Shown one piece after another: positions 1 to 6,183 of a DNA stretch of 6,248 nucleotides. Source of the DNA: Planctomycetaceae bacterium (lineage in GTDB: Bacteria > Planctomycetota > Planctomycetia > Planctomycetales > Planctomycetaceae); NCBI GenBank assembly GCA_029259875.1, contig JAJDEK010000161.1:1-6248 (forward strand), given 5' to 3'. The number at the start of each line of letters is the position of its first letter. Position 1 is the stretch's first letter. The position numbers and the translations under genes are program-made. The notes under the pieces were generated by a model, which worked only from the letters and a program-made list of their open reading frames with translations, made no database searches and was not told the origin of the DNA.

Positions 1-1158
1 ACCAAAGGCTGATTCATGCGTCGTGAGCTGATTGAGTGAACGGTCCAGGTGGAAGCGTTGTTTTTGAGAATCGTCAGTGTTGTCTAATTTCAGAAATCGC
101 TGTCCGTAAATCACAGATAGTATAGGATCGAAAATACACCACTGCGCTTCCTGATCTGGTTTCAACAGTTGATCTCTCTTTGCCTGGTCTTCACTGAAGT
201 CACTGGTTCTGTCGTCTTCGCTGAACATCTCCTTGTAGTCAGCACACCAATAGGAATCTCCTAAGTAACGGCGAATTCCATACTCGCCCATCAGATGTGT
301 TTTGACATCATCCACAATGGTTTCAGCCATCTCATCTTGAACTAACCCGAGAGGATAAATCAAAAACAACAGGGCACCATCATATTTTCTAGAAAGCAAA
401 GGGTCGGCCTGAACGCACTCTGCGGGAAGAATTTGTGACAGCGTTGATTGCCCCTGCTGAATTAAATCATTCACCAGCTCAAACGGAACGCGTTTTTTGC
501 CAAAAGTAAAATGACTCCAGTTTTCACTTTGATCCAGATAACGTTTCAACATCATTAATGCAGCGACGACCGTACCAATGCTGGAGGCCTCAATCTTGCG
601 GGCCTCTTCCCAGTGACCGCTGTCTGCATCTTCCCAGAAACGGATCTTCTCGAAATAACGTACAAACGCTGCCAATAGTTCCACTGATTCGTGAGTAGGC
701 GTCAACTTTCCTTGCACTAACAACAGACTATATAACCAGACATAATACCCCAGAGCATCATTTTGAGCATGGGCCCACTTTTCATCAATTTCCGCAAGCG
801 TATTCCCATCAAAACGGATGTGGGGACGTTTCCTGATTTCCGTCGCTTTATATTTTCCGGAAATCATGTCATCAAAGCGGTCTCTGTGTTTGATGAAATA
901 ATCTGTCAAAGTCGTCATTGCTTGACAAGCCGGCTTCTCTTTGCCGACAGCGAATAACGCATGCGCAATGTGAATATTATCTCTTATCCAGATGCTCTGG
1001 TATCCCGTCGACTCGTGAGCAATCGCTGCGGGAAAGAGGCCATTTTCCAAAGCCGGGAAAGAAAACGTCTCCTGAGAATCCAGGAAGGAAATGAGTTGAT
1101 CTGTTTCCTCAACAGTCTCTAAAGATTGTTTTAGCGAGAGAAACATACTGTCATCCAT
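1..1158 (-). CDS. GH15 / phosphorylase-kinase-like glycoside hydrolase, C-terminus cut by window edge
   Basis: An open frame of 386 codons reads leftward from ATG at 1158 to base 1 without a stop, so the C-terminus lies outside the window. Family marks of the GH15 glucoamylase / phosphorylase kinase alpha-beta fold (alpha/alpha barrel) are visible: YQSIWIRDN at residues 53-61, RPHIRFDGN at 111-119, HAQNDALGYYVWL at 130-142, HWEEARKIEASSIG at 182-195 and DGALLFLIYPLG at 260-271. The Glu in WEE is where GH15 enzymes carry the catalytic acid; the second catalytic Glu would be near the missing end. No signal peptide is seen, so it is probably cytoplasmic and acts on, or binds, alpha-glucosides. 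The substrate cannot be told; a non-catalytic kinase-like role is possible. The frame stays open upstream to a TGA near 1278 but holds no ATG or GTG there, and only a weak AGG precedes the chosen ATG. It diverges from the glycosyltransferase gene at 1581. Confidence 0.82.
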   Translation of the reverse strand, partial: MDDSMFLSLKQSLETVEETDQLISFLDSQETFSFPALENGLFPAAIAHESTGYQSIWIRDNIHIAHALFAVGKEKPACQAMTTLTDYFIKHRDRFDDMISGKYKATEIRKRPHIRFDGNTLAEIDEKWAHAQNDALGYYVWLYSLLLVQGKLTPTHESVELLAAFVRYFEKIRFWEDADSGHWEEARKIEASSIGTVVAALMMLKRYLDQSENWSHFTFGKKRVPFELVNDLIQQGQSTLSQILPAECVQADPLLSRKYDGALLFLIYPLGLVQDEMAETIVDDVKTHLMGEYGIRRYLGDSYWCADYKEMFSEDDRTSDFSEDQAKRDQLLKPDQEAQWCIFDPILSVIYGQRFLKLDNTDDSQKQRFHLDRSLNQLTTHESAFG

Positions 1159-1238
1159 GATAAATACCTGATTAATTAGTTTGCTGAAGTCATTCTTCCA
1201 TTGAAATACATAACGATCGATTTGGGTATCGCTATGTT

Positions 1239-1252
1239 GAGCCGAGCGGCTC
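1239..1252. repeat. Perfect inverted repeat GAGCCG-AG-CGGCTC
   Basis: Six-base arms with a two-base centre, about 80 bases upstream of the GH15 start codon. It could be an operator for a dimeric regulator or a small hairpin in the GH15 leader transcript. No T-run follows it on either strand, so it is not a standard terminator. The GC-rich arms stand out from the surrounding AT-rich DNA. Confidence 0.5.
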
Positions 1253-1253
1253 G

Positions 1254-1268
1254 AATTGTGAAACAATT
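1254..1268. repeat. Perfect inverted repeat AATTGT-GAA-ACAATT
   Basis: Six-base arms with a three-base centre, beginning one base after the preceding inverted repeat. The arms and spacing resemble binding sites of dimeric helix-turn-helix repressors, but no specific regulator can be named. It lies about 95 bases upstream of the GH15 start and about 310 bases upstream of the glycosyltransferase start. Confidence 0.5.
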
Positions 1269-1580
1269 TGCTTCAAAATGCAACGGCTGGCTGGCTGTAA
1301 AAAAATTTGGAGCTTGTTTCATAAAATCAACACTGTTGTCTTTCGACATCATTTTAGGAATTTTGGAATTCGCTGAATAGAGCCTTCTTCTCAAAAACCA
1401 CCCCTGTATTGCTTTCTGAAACCTCTACAATCTGCAGTACCATCCTATCCTGAAACGTCTTGCATACCATTCTCAAGTCTCTACTGTCATTTTGCAGGGA
1501 GGAATAAAAATTGCTCTTCTCATTACATTACCGCTAAAGTTCTCTTCCTTCGCACAGTCTTTTTTAGTTCGGTTTACTTA

Positions 1581-4172
1581 ATGAAAGTCATCGCTCAATC
1601 TGTACTTCGATCACATAAAGCAGGCATCATCGTCTTACTTGTGATCTTTTCGTGCATGGCTGTGGCGCGGTGGAATCAGCTCTATTTTTTCACACCCGAT
1701 AGTGCCCGCTATGTGATGATGGCGAAATCGATTGCCAATGGTTCCGGTTATCGAGAAATCGATACACCCGGTGAACCATTATATGCACACCGCCCCCCCG
1801 GTATGTCGGTACTGTTAACACCAGCGGCGTTGATCGCTCCCTACAATGTTTTATTAGCCAAAACGACTGTCTTACTCGCGGCATTGGCTCTGATTATGCT
1901 GCTCTATCAGTACATTCGTAAATTACAAGAAGCTCCGTCAGGACTTGAAAACCACTCCTCAATCAGTCTTTATTGGCCAGCATTGTTGATTACAGGCCTA
2001 TTTGTGATCAATCCCTACACCCTGTTTTTCTCCACACTCGTCATGAGCGAAATCCCATTCATGGCTTGTTCGCTGGGAATTTTCTATCTGCTGGCAATTC
2101 GACAGGATCAACTCGCCAAGAAAGACTTGATTGTATTTACAAGCCTACTGATCTTTCTGCCGTTCCTCAGAACCATTGGTATCGCCTTGGTCTTGGCTGT
2201 CGGCTTATGGGCTGTTGTCCGCCGCAAACGTTGGCCTTGGTTAGTAGGCGTTGCTTGCTCTTTGCTGGCTTCGGGTATCTGGATGTATCGAAATTCCGCA
2301 CTGGAAAAGAGTGGATATACTTCAATCGCGTTGAAAGAAATCAAATCACAGGGAATTCTGGGAACGCTGGTTGGTATATTCCAAAGATGTTTGATTCACT
2401 TTGAAAGCTTCTGCCAGAAACTGTTTCCTGATATGCCTGGCGCTGCACCTCGTTATTCGAGAATGATTCTGGATGAAAATGGTTTGCTTCCCGGTCCGAT
2501 CTGGCTCTATCTGACTTTGGGGGGGCTCATTCTTATTCTCTCAACATATGGAATGATGAAACGTCGCAACCAAGGGGGGACCGCCGCTCTCTGGTATGTC
2601 ATTCTCAGCCTGGGGATGCTTTCACTATGGCCTTGGATTCAACAGCGGTTTACTCTTCCACTAGTACCAGTCGTCCTTGCTTTTGTACCTTCTGGTTGGA
2701 ATGCCTTCGCGCAACATATCGAAGTCTCGCGACCTCAAACCCGTAAAGCGTTGATTGTTGCATTCTCGATCTGCTTAGTATTTTTTGGAGGCATGCAGGT
2801 TAAGACAGATTACCGTTTGGTGAATGCCAATTTGCAAATGGTCACTCATCCGGATCAATTCTATACGGACCAGTTACCCCCAAATCAATTCAGTAACTGG
2901 ATGGCAGCCGGCGATTGGATCAAGCAGAATACTTTACCTGATAGTCGTCTCATTACAAGACGTGCGGACGTCGCTACAACCGGGCATCGATATCAGTCGC
3001 TCGATTTTTTTGAAACAACCAATGCGGAGAAACTACATCAGAAAATACAAAATTTTTCTGCTAATTATCTGGTTTCCTTCGATCGAGAAACCGTTTCCGC
3101 CTTTCCCTGGCATCTTCTTGATCAGGATCTTGTCTATCAGATGACTCCCGTTTATGACAAACAGGGTGTCATGATTCTGAAATTAGAACCCAATCGTAGT
3201 GGAACCATTCGGCACGAATACTGGAACGCGGGTGATTCACTTGAGATAGCCCGTAAAGCCATTGAAAAGTTTCCACATCGACTTTCCTTTCAAGTCGCTT
3301 TGACGCAACAGCTATTCGAATCAAGAGGCTATGCTGAATTGATTGAATACGTAGAAAGTTTGCAACAACAAAAGGTGGAAGACGTCAGACTGACGAACCT
3401 GTTGGCTTGGTCGTATCTAGAAACCAAACGTTACCAGAAAGCCATTCGCGAATTCGAGCGTGCGTTCGGCATGCCCGACCAAAAAATGCTCCGCCGTGAT
3501 TTGGTACAGGGAATCAATCTTGCGCACGATTCATTGGAAGCCCGCTACAATTCTAACGGTAAACAACAAACAGACCGTCAAGTTGAGCACAAAGATATAA
3601 AACTGGCAAGAACTTACTTCCGTTTATCACACATTAAACGGGCAGAACAGATTCTCGTGGAAGCGATTAAAAAAGATCCGCCTTATGGCGAAGCTCAGGT
3701 GGAATTACATACGCTCCTGGCGAAAGTCTATCTTGCTGAAGATTGTAAAGCCGATGCAGTTCAGGAATTACAATCCGCTATCAAACTAGGTGGAATTGAT
3801 GCACAGACATTATTACAAATGCTGGAACGAGAAGAAAAAATAGAAACTCTTTTAAAAAATCTGGAAAAGAACCATGATGATAAAATAGCACAACAACTGA
3901 AGTCTGTTCTGCCGGAAATGCTTGTTTTAGCGCAGTCTTATGAACAGAATGGCGTTCCAGGAAAAGCACTCTATTTAATGGAACGGGCGAATACATTGAT
4001 TCCCAACAAGCCACAACTGTTGAAGTTATTGCTCAAGTATCAGCAGTTTTATTCCCTGATTCCTGAGGCAGAGGAAACATTATTACAGCTCCAAAAACTG
4101 ACGCCTCACGATTTGGATCTGGTGGAAGCAGCCCAAAAAATCGAGTCACGAAAACAGATTCCCCGTTTCTAA
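1581..4172 (+). CDS. GT-C family (GT39/ArnT-like) membrane glycosyltransferase with C-terminal TPR-like repeats
   Basis: 863 residues in two parts. The first ~406 residues are polytopic: a first membrane segment at 14-31, then PDSARY (39-44), whose Asp40 sits where GT-C enzymes have their first-loop catalytic acid, and HRPPG (70-74). Further hydrophobic segments lie near 90-111, 129-174, 182-236, 305-325 and 386-406; MSEIPF and QRFTLPLVPVV are also typical of GT39/PMT-type proteins. These enzymes move a sugar from a polyprenyl-phosphate donor to lipid, glycan or protein on the outer face of the membrane. A soluble segment follows (about 430-540, including AAGDWIKQNTLPDSRLI), as in many GT39 proteins. 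Helical-hairpin repeats of TPR type then run from about 555 to 855, clearest at LAWSYLETKRYQKAIREFER (~605), LARTYFRLSHIKRAEQIL (~675) and LLAKVYLAEDCKADAVQEL (~712). The TPR part may recruit acceptor or partner proteins. No clear ribosome site precedes the ATG. Donor and acceptor are unknown. Confidence 0.85.
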   Translation: MKVIAQSVLRSHKAGIIVLLVIFSCMAVARWNQLYFFTPDSARYVMMAKSIANGSGYREIDTPGEPLYAHRPPGMSVLLTPAALIAPYNVLLAKTTVLLAALALIMLLYQYIRKLQEAPSGLENHSSISLYWPALLITGLFVINPYTLFFSTLVMSEIPFMACSLGIFYLLAIRQDQLAKKDLIVFTSLLIFLPFLRTIGIALVLAVGLWAVVRRKRWPWLVGVACSLLASGIWMYRNSALEKSGYTSIALKEIKSQGILGTLVGIFQRCLIHFESFCQKLFPDMPGAAPRYSRMILDENGLLPGPIWLYLTLGGLILILSTYGMMKRRNQGGTAALWYVILSLGMLSLWPWIQQRFTLPLVPVVLAFVPSGWNAFAQHIEVSRPQTRKALIVAFSICLVFFGGMQVKTDYRLVNANLQMVTHPDQFYTDQLPPNQFSNWMAAGDWIKQNTLPDSRLITRRADVATTGHRYQSLDFFETTNAEKLHQKIQNFSANYLVSFDRETVSAFPWHLLDQDLVYQMTPVYDKQGVMILKLEPNRSGTIRHEYWNAGDSLEIARKAIEKFPHRLSFQVALTQQLFESRGYAELIEYVESLQQQKVEDVRLTNLLAWSYLETKRYQKAIREFERAFGMPDQKMLRRDLVQGINLAHDSLEARYNSNGKQQTDRQVEHKDIKLARTYFRLSHIKRAEQILVEAIKKDPPYGEAQVELHTLLAKVYLAEDCKADAVQELQSAIKLGGIDAQTLLQMLEREEKIETLLKNLEKNHDDKIAQQLKSVLPEMLVLAQSYEQNGVPGKALYLMERANTLIPNKPQLLKLLLKYQQFYSLIPEAEETLLQLQKLTPHDLDLVEAAQKIESRKQIPRF

Positions 4173-4216
4173 AAAACAACCATCAACGGTCGTATATGCG
4201 TCATTCCCGTTAATAT

Positions 4217-4245
4217 CCGACATGAACTCGAATAGAAGGTAGAAT
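4217..4245 (+). promoter_or_regulatory. Candidate sigma70-type promoter for the small membrane gene
   Basis: CCGACA at 4217-4222 (four of six matches to TTGACA) and TAGAAT at 4240-4245 (five of six to TATAAT) are 17 bases apart. Transcription would begin near 4252, leaving a leader of about 40 bases before the ATG at 4292. Such matches arise by chance, and planctomycete promoter consensus is poorly defined. Confidence 0.35.
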
Positions 4246-4291
4246 TACTCATACAACATTTCGTGACGGGCCAGTAACGGGGGGACTTCTG

Positions 4292-4432
4292 ATGGAACTC
4301 TGGATCGATGGCTGGATTCATTACTTTCTTGGTATCTGGGATAATGCAACCTTCACAGATTATCTCATCTTGATTGCGTGTGTCGCTATTGTGGGTGGCT
4401 TCTTTAATTTCCGCCAAAATAGCACAAAGTAA
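4292..4432 (+). CDS. Small predicted single-pass membrane protein, 46 residues
   Basis: ATG to TAA, 46 codons, preceded by a G-rich Shine-Dalgarno-like run (GGGGGGA at 4279-4285) six bases before the ATG. The N-terminal half is amphipathic and rich in Trp and aromatics (ELWIDGWIHYFLGIWDN). A hydrophobic segment follows at about residues 24-40 (YLILIACVAIVGGFFNF), then a short basic/polar tail RQNSTK, consistent with a cytoplasmic C-terminus. I recognise no family and give no function. It lies 119 bases after the glycosyltransferase stop and could be read from it or from its own promoter. It converges on the S4-domain gene with 14 bases between the stops. The minus-strand frame overlapping it (4169-4417) has no membrane or family signature and is judged a shadow. 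Evidence is the ribosome site plus the coherent membrane-protein composition; conservation is untested. Confidence 0.55.
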   Translation: MELWIDGWIHYFLGIWDNATFTDYLILIACVAIVGGFFNFRQNSTK

Positions 4433-4446
4433 TCAGCAGTCTTGAG

Positions 4447-4647
4447 TTACCCAACGCACCACTCTTCACCGGCATAAGCAACGATATCTCCCGGTGATAA
4501 TTGTTTGCGGCGTTTCGTTTCCACAGCGCCATTGAGAGTGACCTCTCCCGCTTGGATAGCAACCTTGGCGTGTCCTCCCGTTCCCACTGCGCCCTGCTGT
4601 TTCAAAAACTGGTCTAAACGGATCGGTGGACGTTCTTCAGATATCAT
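4447..4647 (-). CDS. Small S4-domain RNA-binding protein, YbcJ-like
   Basis: 66 residues from ATG at 4647. Almost the whole protein is one S4 domain: IRLDQFLKQQGAVGTGGHAK, then VAIQAGEVTLNGAVETKRRK and LSPGDIVAYAGEEWCV. The GHAK...I..GEV.LNG..ETKRRK pattern matches the compact YbcJ/YaaA-type S4 proteins (about 70 residues), thought to bind structured RNA such as rRNA; no target can be assigned. A longer reading begins at TTG 4668, directly after the sulfatase stop, adding MQARKNL. I prefer the ATG because the TTG has no ribosome site, whereas the ATG has a weak GCGAG about 11 bases upstream, and the S4 homology begins after it. The gene follows the sulfatase by 21 bases on the same strand, so it is probably co-transcribed and perhaps translationally coupled. 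No terminator hairpin is seen after its stop. Confidence 0.85.
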   Translation of the reverse strand: MISEERPPIRLDQFLKQQGAVGTGGHAKVAIQAGEVTLNGAVETKRRKQLSPGDIVAYAGEEWCVG

Positions 4648-4668
4648 TAAGTTTTTTCTCGCTTGCAA

Positions 4669-6090
4669 TTATTGTTTTTTCGTTTTCTTCTTTTTGGATT
4701 TTCGAGGTCGCTTCAACTTTTCAAGCTCCGCAGGTGTGGGCACTTTAAATGTGGAATCTTGAGGTGAAACAGATGCGAGCGGGCTCGTATCCCCTACTTT
4801 TTTCTGCCAGGCTTTCATTTCTGTCAATAGTCGGTTTGCATGAGGTTGGCTAGCCGATTGATCGAATAAATTCTTGGTTTCCTCTGGATCATTCTCCAGG
4901 TCGAACAGTTGCGACTTATTAATCTGCGGGTACGTAATCAACTTCCATCTTTTGTCGCGGACAGACCGTTGTCCCTCTTTGTAAGACGTAAATAGTGTAT
5001 CCCGGACTTTTGTTTGTTTACCTGCGATTACAGGCCAGATACTTTCCGCATCCAGTCCCTCCGGGATTTTCGTTCCCACCATTTCGCAGACAGTCGGATA
5101 AATATCGTAGAGATAAACTAACGCATCACTACTGCCTTTGGGGATTCCCGGACCACTGAAAATCAGCGGTGATTTCATACTATGTTCGTAGAGACTTTGT
5201 TTTCCCATCAACCCATGACTGCCCATCGCCAGTCCATGATCAGAAGAGAAAATGATCACCGTATTGTCGTATTCTCCATTCTCTTTGAGAGCCTTTATTA
5301 TTCGACCAATCTGGGCATCAAGCCCGGTAATGTCAGCATAGTAGTCATGCAGATGTTTTCGAACTTCTGCTTTGCTTCTGGGAAAACCAGCCAGTAGTTC
5401 ATCACGAACCAGCTGCTCCCCATTATTAAACGGATGCAAAGGGAGATAATTTTTCGGCAGCTTCATTTTTTTGCGACTGTAGAGATCCATATATTCCTGG
5501 TCAGCAACACGCGGATCATGCGGACAGGAAAACGCGAGGTACATAAAAAAGGGCTCTTCGTCTCGCTCCCATTGTAAAAACTGAACGACGTTATCTACGA
5601 TTTCTTTTCCAGGTTGTCCCAGCATCCGGGCTTGCTGATCATTCAAATATTGAGACTGGTCGAATTTTTTATGAATCTCTAAAGCCGTATTACCTTTTTT
5701 TCCATGGTGGTAAGTGAAGTAGCCCGCCTCTTTCATAGACTCTGGAAAATTGGGTTTCTTTGCTGAAGCATAACGTCCGGTCCAACGGAAGTAGGTGCGT
5801 CCACTGAGCAACATATTACGACTACAAACACAAACGGCACCGGAATTACTACCCAGACAATAAGCATTGTTAAAAACAAATCCACTTCGCGCAAGCTGAT
5901 CCAGATTTGGTGTCTGAATGAGATCATTCCCTAACGCGTGAATTGTATCCGCGCGTTGATCGTCAGTGAATAAAAACAGAATATTTGGTTTTTGTTTCTG
6001 TTCAGGAGCAGCATCCACAACTCCGATACCGGAATAAACAGAACAGAGTGTAAAAAAAAGAGCATAAAAAACTCTGTGTCGAAAAGTCAT
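4669..6090 (-). CDS. Exported arylsulfatase-type sulfatase with variant C-V-C-S-R active-site motif
   Basis: 473 residues from ATG at 6090. Residues 1-27 form a signal peptide (basic RHR, hydrophobic core FYALFFTLCSVYSG, cleavage near VDA/AP), so it acts outside the cytoplasm. The sulfatase/alkaline-phosphatase fold follows: ILFLFTDDQRAD with metal-binding Asp43-Asp44; the activation motif at 87-91 with GR at 97-98 (LLSGR); HHGKKGN (Lys131); PHDPR (His191); FSSDHGLAMGSHGLMGKQ (Asp284, His285, Lys297). Such enzymes hydrolyse sulfate esters or sulfamates using calcium and a formylglycine made from the motif Cys. Here the motif reads C-V-C-S-R, not C-x-P-S-R. The last residues are strongly basic (RPRKSKKKKTKKQ). 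A longer frame begins at TTG 6102, but that TTG overlaps the GGAGG ribosome site of the ATG. The substrate cannot be told; sulfated polysaccharides are usual for planctomycetes. The S4-domain gene follows 21 bases after the stop. Confidence 0.93.
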   Translation of the reverse strand: MTFRHRVFYALFFTLCSVYSGIGVVDAAPEQKQKPNILFLFTDDQRADTIHALGNDLIQTPNLDQLARSGFVFNNAYCLGSNSGAVCVCSRNMLLSGRTYFRWTGRYASAKKPNFPESMKEAGYFTYHHGKKGNTALEIHKKFDQSQYLNDQQARMLGQPGKEIVDNVVQFLQWERDEEPFFMYLAFSCPHDPRVADQEYMDLYSRKKMKLPKNYLPLHPFNNGEQLVRDELLAGFPRSKAEVRKHLHDYYADITGLDAQIGRIIKALKENGEYDNTVIIFSSDHGLAMGSHGLMGKQSLYEHSMKSPLIFSGPGIPKGSSDALVYLYDIYPTVCEMVGTKIPEGLDAESIWPVIAGKQTKVRDTLFTSYKEGQRSVRDKRWKLITYPQINKSQLFDLENDPEETKNLFDQSASQPHANRLLTEMKAWQKKVGDTSPLASVSPQDSTFKVPTPAELEKLKRPRKSKKKKTKKQ

Positions 6091-6095
6091 GAATG

Positions 6096-6100
6096 CCTCC
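6096..6100 (-). promoter_or_regulatory. Ribosome binding site GGAGG deciding the sulfatase start
   Basis: On the minus strand the order is TTGGAGGCATTCATG: a perfect GGAGG five bases before the ATG at 6090. The upstream in-frame TTG (6102) overlaps this site, so the ATG is the true start and the reading four residues longer should be dropped. Confidence 0.8.
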
Positions 6101-6116
6101 AAGATTGAGCGTCAGT

Positions 6117-6146
6117 TTGGTATCCTGATAGTCGATTAACTATGAT
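6117..6146 (+). promoter_or_regulatory. Candidate sigma70-type promoter for the gene at 6184
   Basis: TTGGTA at 6117-6122 (four of six to TTGACA) and TATGAT at 6141-6146 (five of six to TATAAT), 18 bases apart. The start of transcription would fall near 6153, about 30 bases before the ATG. It lies in the 93-base gap shared with the divergent sulfatase; I could not pick out an equally good minus-strand promoter. Confidence 0.4.
6128..6143. repeat. Inverted repeat ATAGT-CGATTA-ACTAT overlapping the -10 box
   Basis: Five-base perfect arms around a six-base centre. The right arm ends inside the candidate -10 box TATGAT of the plus-strand promoter. Placed between two divergent genes, it could be an operator acting on one or both. 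The arms are short and AT-rich, so chance occurrence is quite possible. Confidence 0.3.
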
Positions 6147-6183
6147 TCATCACAATTTAGAATATATCGGAAGGAACTGCCAA

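Larger units (their letters stand above)
1159..1580. other. Divergent intergenic region, 422 bases
   Basis: This stretch separates two genes pointing away from each other and must hold the promoters of both. It contains two adjacent perfect inverted repeats (1239-1252 and 1254-1268), a short GGCT triple tandem (1285-1296), and a strong Shine-Dalgarno-like sequence at 1497-1503 with no in-frame gene start behind it. I found no convincing -35/-10 pair for either gene; the best for the plus strand (TTGCAT at 1460, TACTGT at 1482) matches only three of six bases in each box. Short frames are open on both strands between about 1176 and 1394, but none has good evidence of being a gene. Confidence 0.6.

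Noticed and set aside
763..957. Plus-strand 64-codon frame
   Set aside because: It lies wholly inside the GH15 gene on the opposite strand, whose family motifs are clear.
1285..1296. Triple GGCT tandem repeat
   Set aside because: Three copies of a 4-base unit are too few to call a functional repeat, and no second copy occurs in the window.
1234..1380. 48-codon plus-strand frame starting at ATG 1234 in the divergent intergenic region
   Set aside because: It has only a weak upstream GGG, overlaps the inverted repeats and the antisense frame, and has no recognisable motif. Conservation could revive it.
1176..1394. 72-codon minus-strand frame starting at TTG, ending 17 bases before the GH15 start
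   Set aside because: It uses a TTG start, spans both inverted repeats, and shows no domain, signal or membrane pattern; a frame on the opposite strand is equally open, which suggests chance.
1973..2404. 143-codon plus-strand frame inside the glycosyltransferase
   Set aside because: It is a shifted-frame shadow of the membrane domain, which has clear GT-C features in its own frame.
4173..4291. Possible terminator after the glycosyltransferase gene
   Set aside because: The A-run after the stop is not paired with a hairpin, and the only inverted repeat has a 62-base loop and no following T-run.
4169..4417. 82-codon minus-strand frame over the small membrane gene
   Set aside because: It has no family or membrane signature and no clear ribosome site, and is antisense to a more coherent small frame.
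4505..4762. 85-codon plus-strand frame across the S4 and sulfatase gene ends
   Set aside because: It is antisense to two genes with clear domain signatures; its hydrophobic run is the complement of the A-rich lysine tail.
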